64,000 nucleotides of DNA, from the NCBI GenBank assembly GCA_003248775.1, contig QFQX01000007.1, forward strand, positions 62,001 through 126,000, given 5' to 3'. The DNA is from Shinella sp. (GTDB lineage Bacteria; Pseudomonadota; Alphaproteobacteria; Rhizobiales; Rhizobiaceae). Shown in pieces: positions 34,396 to 43,212 of this stretch (within the stretch, counting starts at the first letter, position 1; each line of letters begins with the position of its first letter). A model generated the notes under the pieces. That model saw only the letters and a list, made by a program, of their open reading frames with translations, did not search any database and had not been told where the DNA came from. The position numbers and the translations under genes were made by a program.

Positions 34396-35820
34396 ATGCC
34401 CCCCATGACCACGAACGGCGCCAACATCCTGATCTGCGATCTGGTGGGCCTGAAACTGCTGGCCGACGGCAAGCCGGATCACAGCGAGATTGCGCGTTAC
34501 GTGGCGGAAAAGGGCGGTGTCTTCCATGAGGGCGACATGAGCGCTCCGGCTGCCGTCACCGACGGACGCCTGCATTTCCATTACCTGCCCGACCTCAGCA
34601 CCCGCGAAGAGCTTCTCGCCGTCGCCGGAAACGGCCAGTATGACGCCGTGATCGCAGCCGCCACCTTCCTGCCGGCGGAAACCGTGTTTCCGCTCGGCGG
34701 TGTCAGGATCGGCGCCGGCACCGGCAATATGGGCTCAGCCTCCTGGGGCGGCGGCAGCGGCGCGGGCGGAACGGCCCCGCTGATGAACACGCCCGGCACC
34801 AACAGCCGCGCCACCGCGCAGATGGTGCTGAAGGCGCTTCTGAAGGTCGTGCCAGACCTGCCGGTGGACGAACTGCATGCGCTCGTCGCCGCAGGCCAAT
34901 TCGACACCGGCCGGCAGCTTCGCGACTTTCCGACCGAAAAGCTGGAAGGCAAGCGCCTCGCGGTGATCGGCTACGGCAATATCGGCCGCGAAGTGGCAAA
35001 GCTCGGCCATGCCTTCGGCATGGATGTCGTGGTCCATGCCCGCGCCCGTCACCGGCAATGGATCGAGGCGGAAGGCTTCATCTATGCCGAAGATCCGGTT
35101 AAGGCGGCCGCCAGCGCGGATGCGCTCAGCGTCCATGTCGGTCTCGGCCAGCCGGTTGCGGAAACCGGCGGCTGGAGCAATTCCGGCCTGATCGGCGACG
35201 CCGTGCTTTCAGTGCTGAATGACGGCGCGGTGCTGATCAACTACGACCGCGGCGAGCTGGTCGACGTGCCGGCGCTCGGCCGCGCGCTCGCCTCGGGCAA
35301 GGTGCGCCATGCGGCCATCGATGCCGATCTCTTCCGCAATCTGGAGACCGCCGCGCTTTCCGGGCCTATGCTGCCCTATCTGGCGCTCGTCGAAACCCAT
35401 GGCGACCGGCTGGAGCTTCTGCCCCATGCCGCCGCCGACACCGACCACCCCTCCCGCGTCGCGGGCGCGAAGCAGGCGGTCGACCAGATCTTCGCGGCCA
35501 TCGTCGAAAAGCGCGTCATCAACCTCAAGGGCGCACTTCCCGAGGGCTATACCGACGCCGGCCCGCAGGTGCCCACCGGCATCGGCGGCCTCTCGGCCAG
35601 CGGCCTTGCCCGCTTCGCCGGCAACGAAGCTCCACTGAAATCCCTCGAGACCGCCGCCCGCGAAATCGCCGACCTCTCGGCATCGCTCGCCAGGGCCCGC
35701 GCCGAAGGCCGCCTCGACGAAGCCGCAACCGCCGCGCTTGAAGACCTGCTACGGAACACCAACACGCTCGCGACCCTCATCCACCAGAACGGCCTGCAGG
35801 GTCCGCCGGCGAGGGCTTGA
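34396..35820 (+). CDS. D-isomer-specific 2-hydroxyacid dehydrogenase, long form
   Basis: NAD-dependent dehydrogenase of 474 residues, longer than the usual 310-340. The Rossmann motif is VIGYGNIGREVAKLG (about residues 191-205). The catalytic Arg is in NYDRGELVD and the His probably in LLPHAAADTDHPS. The expected Glu between them is not obvious (AAIDADLF). A C-terminal extension of ~110 residues, starting near NLKGALPEGYTDAG, ends in an Ala/Glu/Arg-rich helix. The N-terminal lid also carries a Gly-rich stretch (SWGGGSGAGGTAP). The preceding operon stop is 292 bases away, so it may be separately expressed. Substrate unknown. Confidence 0.8.
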   Translation: MPPMTTNGANILICDLVGLKLLADGKPDHSEIARYVAEKGGVFHEGDMSAPAAVTDGRLHFHYLPDLSTREELLAVAGNGQYDAVIAAATFLPAETVFPLGGVRIGAGTGNMGSASWGGGSGAGGTAPLMNTPGTNSRATAQMVLKALLKVVPDLPVDELHALVAAGQFDTGRQLRDFPTEKLEGKRLAVIGYGNIGREVAKLGHAFGMDVVVHARARHRQWIEAEGFIYAEDPVKAAASADALSVHVGLGQPVAETGGWSNSGLIGDAVLSVLNDGAVLINYDRGELVDVPALGRALASGKVRHAAIDADLFRNLETAALSGPMLPYLALVETHGDRLELLPHAAADTDHPSRVAGAKQAVDQIFAAIVEKRVINLKGALPEGYTDAGPQVPTGIGGLSASGLARFAGNEAPLKSLETAAREIADLSASLARARAEGRLDEAATAALEDLLRNTNTLATLIHQNGLQGPPARA

Positions 35821-35918
35821 GGGGCGGGTGGTTTGGCGGCTAAGGTGTGACGGGGAGGCCCATTGAGGAACTTGTTGGACAAAGGATAACTGTTGTAGCG
35901 ACAACTGGATTCAAGCCA

Positions 35919-36248
35919 ATGGCTCCTATTCCGCCACCACCAGAGCTGAAACTATCCCGCTTGCGCGACATCGGTTGGGCGTTATGGGACCCCATTGGCT
36001 TACTGGGACCCAATCAACGGTGGGACGAAGCCGATGCCCAACCGTTCGCAGATGAATACGACCCTTACCTTATAGAGGCTGCCGGACTTCTACGACGAGG
36101 CGCTTCAGATCAGGACGTCGTCGATCTCCTCGTGGGCATAGAGATAGACCACATGGGCCTTGCAGAGCAGCCAGATACCCGCATACGGGCGGAATCAACC
36201 GTGGCCGCCATCAAGGCCGACCATGACCTCTGGACATATCCTGCATAA
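35919..36248 (+). CDS. Hypothetical small acidic protein
   Basis: Protein of about 109 residues from ATG 35919; an in-frame GTG at 35847 would add 24 residues. It is acidic (EYDPYLIEAAGLL, GIEIDHMGL) with no signal peptide or membrane helix. The pattern WALWDPIGL...ADEYD...IEIDHMG recalls small DUF1871-like proteins, which often accompany toxins as immunity proteins. No toxin gene is visible next to it. Codon use is less GC-biased than its neighbours, hinting at later acquisition. Function unknown. Confidence 0.55.
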   Translation: MAPIPPPPELKLSRLRDIGWALWDPIGLLGPNQRWDEADAQPFADEYDPYLIEAAGLLRRGASDQDVVDLLVGIEIDHMGLAEQPDTRIRAESTVAAIKADHDLWTYPA

Positions 36249-36372
36249 AAAAGTCCGCAATTGGCGCCAAGCCGCCGCCCTCATCCGTGAGAACGGCCTG
36301 CCATGCGATGCGTGAGCGTTAGCAGCGGCTGGGGCGTAACGGGCTTGGCCCAAAGCAGCCAAGCCGTGCTCG

Positions 36373-36822
36373 CTACTTCGTGTCGTTGGGAACCTGCAGG
36401 TTCGGCCGATCAACAATCCAAGTCACGACCATCGAGACCAGCCAAGCCAAAGCCAGAATGCCATACCACTGCGGACCTGACCGGGTGAAATAGACAGTTG
36501 CGACAAGGCAGGCGGCGACAGCGGTCCCCACAACCGTACCGATAACTCTATCCCTTGTTGTGGGTACCTTCCGGCGAGGCTTCAGGCCAAAAGCCCGCGT
36601 GATCTGCTGCGCCATCCAGACCCCGAACGCTTCGGCAAGCTGATCGCGCCTTCTGGGTTTGCTTCCATCGAAACGCCTGATCGCGATGACCATGCAAATA
36701 GCAAGGGGAACGATATACACGATCTTTACGGGCACCCCCATGCCCACCAGCAGCGGGGGAATAATAAAAACCGAGACGATGAAAAGCGCAATCGCAAGCG
36801 CTCCTATCTGCCATGCACGCAT
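36373..36822 (-). CDS. Hypothetical inner-membrane protein
   Basis: Protein of about 149 residues with four predicted membrane helices: two at the N-terminus (IGALAIALFIVSVFIIPPLL; KIVYIVPLAICMVIAI) and two at the C-terminus (GTVVGTAVAACLVATVYFT; GILALAWLVSMVVTWIV), split by a basic loop (KPRRRDQLAEAF, LKPRRKVPTTRDRV). The start at 36822 has GGAG upstream; a longer start at 36861 is possible. No family recognised. It is less GC-biased than the metabolic genes around it and convergent with 35919-36248, so the pair may be an inserted accessory segment. Confidence 0.6.
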   Translation of the reverse strand: MRAWQIGALAIALFIVSVFIIPPLLVGMGVPVKIVYIVPLAICMVIAIRRFDGSKPRRRDQLAEAFGVWMAQQITRAFGLKPRRKVPTTRDRVIGTVVGTAVAACLVATVYFTRSGPQWYGILALAWLVSMVVTWIVDRPNLQVPNDTK

Positions 36823-36952
36823 CCGGGAACCAGCTCCACACAACCAGGAATAGTGAACCATGCCCTGTTCATGGCGTCCGGTCTACCGGGTGTAGAGATT
36901 GTAGTTTATGGGGCATTACCACGACCGACGCCGCAAAGCTTCCCACCCGCTA

Positions 36953-38302
36953 TCACCCCTCCAGCAACCGATAGGACGGCACAGCCCGGTTGGCCAAGGC
37001 GCCGTTACGCAAGATGATGCGGTCGGAGTGGGGGCGGGCGATCACCTGGTCGAGCGTCCAGGCTTCCAGCACCATCAGGTCGGCGGGGCGGCCGGGGCGG
37101 ATCGCGCCGTGTTCGATGCCCATGATCGCGGCGGGGTAGGGGCCGGCATAGGCTGCGGCGTCGGCATAGGGGTGGTCGAGCTGCAGGATGCGCACCGATT
37201 GGCGCCATGTGTCAAGCATGTCATGGTCGCCGTAGGCGTAGAAGGGGTCGCGGCAGTTGTCGCCGGCGGTCGCGACGCGGATGCCGGCGGCGGAAAGCTC
37301 CTTGACCGGGGCCACGCCCCGCCAGCGCGGGGTCAGCCCTTCCTCGCGGCCCTGCAGATACATGTTCACGGCCGGCAGGGTGATGATCGACAGCCCGGCA
37401 TCGGCGATCAGCGCGATCCGTTCACGCAGCACATCCTCGGGCAGGAGCGCCAGCGAGCAGCAGTGGCCGCAGGTCACGCGGCCCTCATAACCATGCCGGA
37501 TCGTCGCCCGCGCCACATGCGGCAGGGCGTCGGCGCTTGCGGCTTCGTCGACATGCAGGTCGATGTCGAGGCCACGTTCCTTGGCCAGCGTGAACAGGCG
37601 ATCGAGCAGAAGGTCGATATCCTCCAGCGCCGCGCCATGGGTGCCGCCGGAGGCGCGGGTGACGCCGCCCATCAGCCCGCCATGCTCGGCGACGATATCG
37701 GCGAGACGCGCGCCGTGGGCGGTTCCATAGGCATCGATCGGCACCAGCCCCGCGGCCTGCAAGGTGATCCGGCCCCGCCAGCGGCTGCGCATCTCGGAAA
37801 ACGCCTCCCAGGTGGTTTCCGCCTGTCCCTCATGGCTGTCGAGATGGGTGCGGATCGCCGCGACGCCATGGGCGTCCGCCGTCGCAAGGCCGAATTCCAT
37901 GCGCCGCAGGATGTCGTCGCGGGTCCAGTGAGCGAGCCGGTCGGCGGTCGTCGCGGCCCGCGCGCCGGGATGCGTGCCCCCGGATTCGGGCGTACGGCCA
38001 AGGATATGCGCCTTGTCGAGATGGGCATGGGCATCGACCAGCAGTGGCCAGACATGGCGGCCCTTGAGCCGGATCGCAGACGCATCGGGTTCCGCAGCGG
38101 CCGCTTCACTTGCCCTGACGCTGGCCACCACGCCCGCCTCGATGACGATGTCCACGAGCGCCGCTCCGTCGCGGTCGATGCCCGCACCGTCAGGCGCGCC
38201 ATCGCCAAGCAGGCTCACGGGAACGCGCGCACTGGCCAGCACGATGCGTGGATGCTGTTTCAGCTGGCCTGCGAGATAAGTCGGGAAATCGATGTCGCTC
38301 AT
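36953..38302 (-). CDS. Cytosine-deaminase-like amidohydrolase
   Basis: CodA-branch amidohydrolase, 449 residues. It has the first metal motif DAHAHLDK, the catalytic HVDE (CodA's HCDE), TCGHCCSL, and the metal/catalytic Asp in TAGDNCRDPFYAYGDHDML. The active site is thus complete, unlike the paralogue at 4780. A ~55-residue N-terminal region is longer than in CodA. It lies downstream of the RpiR/Ugp-like cluster on the same strand but 387 bases away, so it may be separately controlled. Probable substrate is a cytosine-, creatinine- or triazine-like ring; not determined. Confidence 0.84.
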   Translation of the reverse strand: MSDIDFPTYLAGQLKQHPRIVLASARVPVSLLGDGAPDGAGIDRDGAALVDIVIEAGVVASVRASEAAAAEPDASAIRLKGRHVWPLLVDAHAHLDKAHILGRTPESGGTHPGARAATTADRLAHWTRDDILRRMEFGLATADAHGVAAIRTHLDSHEGQAETTWEAFSEMRSRWRGRITLQAAGLVPIDAYGTAHGARLADIVAEHGGLMGGVTRASGGTHGAALEDIDLLLDRLFTLAKERGLDIDLHVDEAASADALPHVARATIRHGYEGRVTCGHCCSLALLPEDVLRERIALIADAGLSIITLPAVNMYLQGREEGLTPRWRGVAPVKELSAAGIRVATAGDNCRDPFYAYGDHDMLDTWRQSVRILQLDHPYADAAAYAGPYPAAIMGIEHGAIRPGRPADLMVLEAWTLDQVIARPHSDRIILRNGALANRAVPSYRLLEG

Positions 38303-38689
38303 GATCCGTCCTGTAAAGGCAAGTCGAAGCAGCGCCGGGAGGCGGCGGGGGAGGTTTGCCGGCGCGGGCCCGCCCGTTTCCGCGTCGTGACCTGTGAGGA
38401 CATGCGCAAGGGGGAGCGGCCTGCCGCCTATTCATGGGACAGCAATCATCGGCTGACAAGGAAGAGCAGCGGCGAGCGGCAGGAGAAACGGTCTTTTCAG
38501 ACGGGTTCCACGAAGGGTGGGCGTGGCAAGAGGCACCGGACCGTAAAATCGGACCGTTTTCGACCCGGCGTTCCGGCAGGCGGATGCAGCGGTTCTGCGT
38601 CGGGAGCCGCGCTCGAACGAAAAGATGGAACATGGAAGGCATGTCCGTTTCCGCCGGAAATGCTCCGCCGCGATGCGCATGCGCCCAAA
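38303..38689 (-). other. Intergenic region, probable promoter
   Basis: About 387 bases between the RpiR gene and the amidohydrolase. No gene is supported: short frames on both strands lack family sequence. An 8-bp direct repeat CGGACCGT occurs at 38537 and 38550, thirteen bases apart, and could be a regulator site for the amidohydrolase. Confidence 0.4.
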
Positions 38690-39577
38690 CTACAACAACG
38701 CCTTGGACAACCCGCTTTCGGCGCGAAAGGCCCTGAATTCCTTGAGCGCCCTCAGCGACCGGCCCTCATCGATGGCGGCGAGGTCGAGGATGACGGCGTT
38801 GGCGATGGTCATCGGCACCACAAGCGACTGGGATTCGCCCGGATCGCCGCGTGAAACGAGGATCTGGAAATCGGGCGCGGGATCGATGCGGGCACCCTGA
38901 AGATCGGTCACGGCCAGCGTTTTTGCGCCGCGCGCCGCGGCAATCGCCCGCACTTCCTGCACAACCGGCGTCGCCCGGCGGAAGGCGAGAAACCACACGA
39001 CATCTTCCGGCGAGAGCGTGGACAGCGCTTCCGCCAGCTGGTGCATCTGGCTGCCGAGATCGACGGCGTCGTAACCCGATCGCCTGAGGCGCAGGGCGAT
39101 CAGCGAGGAAAGCGCCGCGAAGTGGCCCCGGCCGAGGATGAAGACCCGGCGGCAATCGCGCAGGCTCTGCGAAAACGCCCTGATATTGCCGTCGGATACC
39201 GTATTGCGCACCTGCTGGAGCGCGGCGATCTCGCTGTCGAGCACGGAGGCCAGCAACCCGCCTTCCTCGGCGCGAACGAGACGGGCGGCCATGCGGGCCG
39301 CAGGGCTTTCGAAATCGCCGACGCCGTCGATCAGGTTGGATTGCAGGAAGGAACGAAACTCGGGATAGCCCTTGAAGCCGAGGCGGCGGGCAAGCCGCAC
39401 GGCTGAGGCCGGGTGCACGCCGGCGCGGGAGGAAACCGCCGTGCCGTTTTCCATGGCGGCGCGCACCGGATCCTGCATCAGAACGCCGAGCAGGCGGGTG
39501 TCGGCCTCGGTCAGCCGGGTCGAATTGCGGCTGATGAGATCGCCCAGCGCCTGCGGAACTTCACCTTGTCTGTCCAT
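38690..39577 (-). CDS. RpiR/MurR-family transcriptional regulator
   Basis: Regulator of 295 residues. The N-terminal HTH_6 domain (VSSRAGVHPASAVRLARRLG, then FKGYPEFR) precedes a C-terminal SIS phosphosugar-binding domain (DCRRVFILGRGHFAALSSLI, SPEDVVWFLAFRRATPVV). Such regulators sense sugar phosphates. It follows the ABC ATPase gene by 49 bases and likely controls the transport operon. No other regulator is nearby. Confidence 0.9.
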   Translation of the reverse strand: MDRQGEVPQALGDLISRNSTRLTEADTRLLGVLMQDPVRAAMENGTAVSSRAGVHPASAVRLARRLGFKGYPEFRSFLQSNLIDGVGDFESPAARMAARLVRAEEGGLLASVLDSEIAALQQVRNTVSDGNIRAFSQSLRDCRRVFILGRGHFAALSSLIALRLRRSGYDAVDLGSQMHQLAEALSTLSPEDVVWFLAFRRATPVVQEVRAIAAARGAKTLAVTDLQGARIDPAPDFQILVSRGDPGESQSLVVPMTIANAVILDLAAIDEGRSLRALKEFRAFRAESGLSKALL

Positions 39578-39626
39578 GGTTTCCCGTATGCCTGATTTCC
39601 TGCGTAATTAAAGATGTTTACGTGTT

Positions 39627-40694
39627 TCAGCTTGCGTTTGCGCCAGCATGCGCGGTCGGTTCAGCCAGTGCAAGCTCGATGCGGTTCTCGCTCTTGTCGT
39701 CGAAATAGAGCGCCCGGCTGAAATCACAGACGGCCCACAGCCTCTCGGTATTCTGCGGCATCGTCTCGCGCGGGCAGGTCAGCGTCAGGCGGCCGGCATC
39801 GCTGTCGCAATGCAGGATGATGTCGGAGCCGGTCATTTCGGAAAGCAGAAGCCGCATGGGCAGCGCCGGCCCCGCGGGCTCTTGCCCCTGCACCGCGATA
39901 TGCTCGGGGCGAAAGCCGATGGTGATGTCCTGCGGACCCCGCCATCCGGGCATTTTGGTCGCAGGCAGGAAGTTCATCGCCGGCACGCCGAGAAAGCCCG
40001 CGACGAAGCGATTGGCCGGGCGGTCATAGATCGTCTCGGGCGTGTCGAACTGCTGGAGATGGCCGCCCTTCATCACCGCGATGCGGTCGGCGAGCGACAG
40101 CGCCTCGGTCTGGTCGTGGGTGACGTAGACGATGGTGGCGCCGAGCGCCCGGTGCAGCTCCTTGATCTCGGTGCGCATGGCGACGCGCAGCGCGTTGTCG
40201 AGGTTCGACAACGGCTCGTCCATCAGGAAGGTCGAGGAGTTGCGGGCCATGGCGCGGCCCATCGCCACGCGCTGCCGCTGGCCGCCGGAGAGCGCGCCGG
40301 GCTTGCGGTCGAGATAGGGTTCGAGCTGCAGCGTCTTCGCCACGCTTTCGGCCCGCGCATTGCGCTCCGCCTTGGGCATGCCGCGCAGCTCCAGCCCGAA
40401 GGCAATGTTCTGGCGCACCGTCATGTGCGGATAAAGCGCGTAGTTCTGGAAGATCATGGCGATGTCGCGATCCTGCGGCGCCAGATCGTTCGCCCGCCTG
40501 CCGTCGATCTCGATCTCGCCCTCGTCGATGCGCTCCAAGCCGGCGATCAGGCGCAGCAGCGTGGACTTGCCGCAGCCGGAAGGGCCGACGATGACGACGA
40601 ATTCGCCGGGCCGGATATCCATGGAAACGCCGTGCAGGATCTGCGGCCCGCTGGCATAGGATTTCCGGATGGCACGAAGGGAAATGCCGCTCAT
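39627..40694 (-). CDS. ABC transporter ATPase, UgpC/MalK type
   Basis: CUT1-family ATPase of 355 residues. Walker A is GPSGCGKST, the signature LSGGQRQRVAMGRAM, Walker B FLMDEPLSNLD and the switch His YVTHDQTEALSLADR. A C-terminal TOBE domain starts near residue 240. It drives the permease pair encoded upstream. The start overlaps the end of the glycerophosphodiesterase gene by four bases. Confidence 0.92.
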   Translation of the reverse strand: MSGISLRAIRKSYASGPQILHGVSMDIRPGEFVVIVGPSGCGKSTLLRLIAGLERIDEGEIEIDGRRANDLAPQDRDIAMIFQNYALYPHMTVRQNIAFGLELRGMPKAERNARAESVAKTLQLEPYLDRKPGALSGGQRQRVAMGRAMARNSSTFLMDEPLSNLDNALRVAMRTEIKELHRALGATIVYVTHDQTEALSLADRIAVMKGGHLQQFDTPETIYDRPANRFVAGFLGVPAMNFLPATKMPGWRGPQDITIGFRPEHIAVQGQEPAGPALPMRLLLSEMTGSDIILHCDSDAGRLTLTCPRETMPQNTERLWAVCDFSRALYFDDKSENRIELALAEPTAHAGANAS

Positions 40695-41440
40695 CGGTTT
40701 GTCTCCCGGTTTTTCTCATCCCGAATGGCGATGGCGAGGCTCGGCCGGTCGGTGGTGAAGACCTTGACGCCGAGCGAAAGCGCCTTTTCGATCTGCGGGG
40801 CGGTGTGGGCGGCCCAGCAGCCGAAATCGAGGCCGGCGGTCCGTATCTCCGCCATCAGCGCCGCATCCGCAGTGTCTATATGGACGCCGATTTCCGGGAT
40901 GCGATGGGCGCGGGCAAGCTCGATCACCGCCGAGGTTCCAAGCTGGCGAAGGACCGGCGGGCTGACCAGCCAGAGCTTCGGGCGGTCCGTCGCCGCCGTG
41001 ATCTGGTCCAGCGCCCCGATCAGGAAGGAGGAAAAAGTGGTGCGCTCCAGCATGCCGTGGCGGGCAAGCGTTTCGACCACGCGCGGCACGAAATCCGTGT
41101 AGGGGCGGCCATCGGCACCGGGCTTGATTTCGCAGCGGAAATCGACGCGGCTTGCCGAAAAGATGGCGCAGAGTTCGTCAAGCGTGAGAGGATGGCCGCC
41201 TTCGCCGTAATTGATGGTGGCGGCGCGCACCTCTGCTTCCGTCAGGCCGGCGATTGCGCCGGTGCGGTCGGTGGTGGCGTCCAGCGTGGCGTCGTGATGC
41301 ACGATGATGGCGCCGTCTGCGGTCGGGTGGACGTCGAACTCCACTTCCTCCAGCGCCATGAGTGCTGTCGCCGAAAAGCCGCGGGGCGTGCTGTCGCCGA
41401 ATTCGAGCGTTCCGCCGCGATGGGATGCGATATGTGTCAT
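40691..41440 (-). CDS. Glycerophosphodiester phosphodiesterase
   Basis: GDPD-family TIM-barrel enzyme of 249 residues that splits glycerophosphodiesters into glycerol-3-phosphate and an alcohol. Metal and catalytic motifs are ASHRGG, EVEFDVH and VHHDATLD. No signal peptide, so it acts in the cytoplasm on imported substrate, like UgpQ. Start at 41440 follows GGAACA; an alternative start at 41452 adds four residues. Its place inside the ABC operon points to glycerophosphodiester or glycerol-phosphate uptake. Confidence 0.9.
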   Translation of the reverse strand: MTHIASHRGGTLEFGDSTPRGFSATALMALEEVEFDVHPTADGAIIVHHDATLDATTDRTGAIAGLTEAEVRAATINYGEGGHPLTLDELCAIFSASRVDFRCEIKPGADGRPYTDFVPRVVETLARHGMLERTTFSSFLIGALDQITAATDRPKLWLVSPPVLRQLGTSAVIELARAHRIPEIGVHIDTADAALMAEIRTAGLDFGCWAAHTAPQIEKALSLGVKVFTTDRPSLAIAIRDEKNRETNR

Positions 41441-41458
41441 TTTGTGTTCCATGTTGAA

Positions 41459-42268
41459 TTACTTGACCGCGCCCATGGTGATGCCGCGCACCAGATGCCG
41501 CTCGACCAGCAGGAAGCCGAGCAGAACAGGCAGGATGGTGATGGTCGATGCGGCCATGACCAACGGCCAGTCGATCAGGCCTTCGCCGGGATTGGTGCGG
41601 TAGAGCCGCGCCAGCCCGATCTGCAGCGTGAAGAGGTCTTGCCTGCCGACGGCGACCAGCGGCCAGATGTAGTTGTTCCATTCGGTGAGGAAGATATAGA
41701 GCCCCATCGAGAAGATGGCGGGCTTCGAGATCGGCACGATGACCCGCCAGAGCACCTGCAGCGGCGTCGCACCGTCCATGTAGGCGGCCTCGTCCAGCGC
41801 CTTGGGAATGCCCTTGATGTATTGCCGCAGGAAGAAGGCGGCGAAACCGTTGGAGATCGCCGGCAGGATCAGCCCCGCATAGGTGTCGAGCAGCCCCGCT
41901 TTCGCCAGCGTCAGGTAGTTGGGAATGAGGCTGATATGGCTCGGGATCATCAGTGTCGCGACGGTTGCGCCGAACAGCAGGTTGCCGCCGCGAAACTCGA
42001 AGCGGGCAAAGGCGAAGGCGGCCATGGTGGCGACCGTCAATCCCAGTATCGTCACCAGCCCGGAGACGAGAATGCTGTTCAGCAAGTAACGGGCGAAATT
42101 ATACTGCCCGACCGCGCGAACATAATTGCCGAGCGTGAATTCCACCGTGCCGGTGTAATAGGCATTGGCCGTCTGGAACGACATCCAGATCGAATAGAGC
42201 ACCGGCACGAGGAAGATCGTCCCGGCAGCCAGCGCAAGCAGGGTGAGGAGGCGGTTTTCAGGCTTCAT
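41459..42268 (-). CDS. CUT1 ABC permease (UgpE-like)
   Basis: Inner-membrane permease of 269 residues with six helices. The EAA loop that meets the ATPase is LDEAAYMDGATPLQVLWRVI. The order of binding protein, two permeases, GDPD and ATPase mirrors ugpBAECQ. Overlaps the preceding permease by 11 bases, indicating translational coupling. Confidence 0.91.
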   Translation of the reverse strand: MKPENRLLTLLALAAGTIFLVPVLYSIWMSFQTANAYYTGTVEFTLGNYVRAVGQYNFARYLLNSILVSGLVTILGLTVATMAAFAFARFEFRGGNLLFGATVATLMIPSHISLIPNYLTLAKAGLLDTYAGLILPAISNGFAAFFLRQYIKGIPKALDEAAYMDGATPLQVLWRVIVPISKPAIFSMGLYIFLTEWNNYIWPLVAVGRQDLFTLQIGLARLYRTNPGEGLIDWPLVMAASTITILPVLLGFLLVERHLVRGITMGAVK

Positions 42269-43127
42269 AATGCACCTTCCTGCCGACGACGAAGGACTTG
42301 ACCAGCGCCAGCACGATGAGAAGGACGAAGAGCAGCACGGCGAGCGCCGAGCCCTGGCCGATATCGAACAGCACGAAGCCGACGCGGTAGAGCATGTTCA
42401 CCAGCATGTCGGTCGCGCCGGCCGGTCCGCCATGGGTCATGACGTTGACGATGGTGAAGACCTGGAAGGCCTCGATCACCGAGATCACCATGAGGAAATA
42501 GGTGGTGGGCATGACCAGCGGCACGGTGACCCGGCGGAACACATGCAGCCGGCGGCCGCCATCGACGGCGGCTGCATCGTAAAGCTCCTGCGGCACGGCC
42601 TGCAGGCCGGCGATATAGATGACGATGTCGTAGCCGAGCTGCTTCCACGTATTGACCGCGATCAGCACCCAGAGCGCCAAGGACGGGTCCTGCAGCCACG
42701 GCACCTTGCCGAGACCGAGTTTCACCAGCAGCGCATTGACCATGCCGTAATCGGTGGCGAACACCCAGGAGAAGACAACCGCGATAGAGACGGTGGAGGT
42801 GACCGAGGGCAGGAACAGCGCGCCGCGCAGGAGCCGCGAGGGCAGTGTTTCACGCACCAGATAGCTGGCGATGGCGAGCGCCAGAGCAAGCCTCAGCGGC
42901 ACGGAGAGTACCGCGAACAATGCCGTGACCTTCAGCGCGTTCCAGAAGTCGCGCGAGGCAAAAAGGGCGCGGTAATTGTCGAGGCCGACGAAGGGCATGT
43001 CCGGCGACAGGAAATCCCAGTGGCGGAAGCTCAGATTGAGGCTCGACACGATCGGGATATAGGTGAACACCGCGATGAAGGCGATCAGCGGGCCGACGAA
43101 CAGATAGGGTGTGAGGGTGCGAAGCAT
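42258..43127 (-). CDS. CUT1 ABC permease (UgpA-like)
   Basis: Inner-membrane permease of 289 residues with six helices. The EAA loop is LYDAAAVDGGRRLHVFRRVT. N-terminal helix PYLFVGPLIAFIAVFTYIP is typical of the first permease of CUT1 importers. It lies 85 bases after the binding-protein gene. Confidence 0.91.
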   Translation of the reverse strand: MLRTLTPYLFVGPLIAFIAVFTYIPIVSSLNLSFRHWDFLSPDMPFVGLDNYRALFASRDFWNALKVTALFAVLSVPLRLALALAIASYLVRETLPSRLLRGALFLPSVTSTVSIAVVFSWVFATDYGMVNALLVKLGLGKVPWLQDPSLALWVLIAVNTWKQLGYDIVIYIAGLQAVPQELYDAAAVDGGRRLHVFRRVTVPLVMPTTYFLMVISVIEAFQVFTIVNVMTHGGPAGATDMLVNMLYRVGFVLFDIGQGSALAVLLFVLLIVLALVKSFVVGRKVHYEA

Positions 43128-43212
43128 GGGAGCCCAGATCGAGCGAAAGAAAGGGTGAGGGACCGGCGGCCACCCGAAGGCAGACCACCGGCCCCGCTGT
43201 TTCGGCAGAGGC

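Noticed and set aside
38434..38736. Open frame of 100 codons opposite the RpiR 3' region
   Set aside because: Low-complexity Arg/Thr/Pro content, overlaps the real RpiR gene and has no ribosome site.
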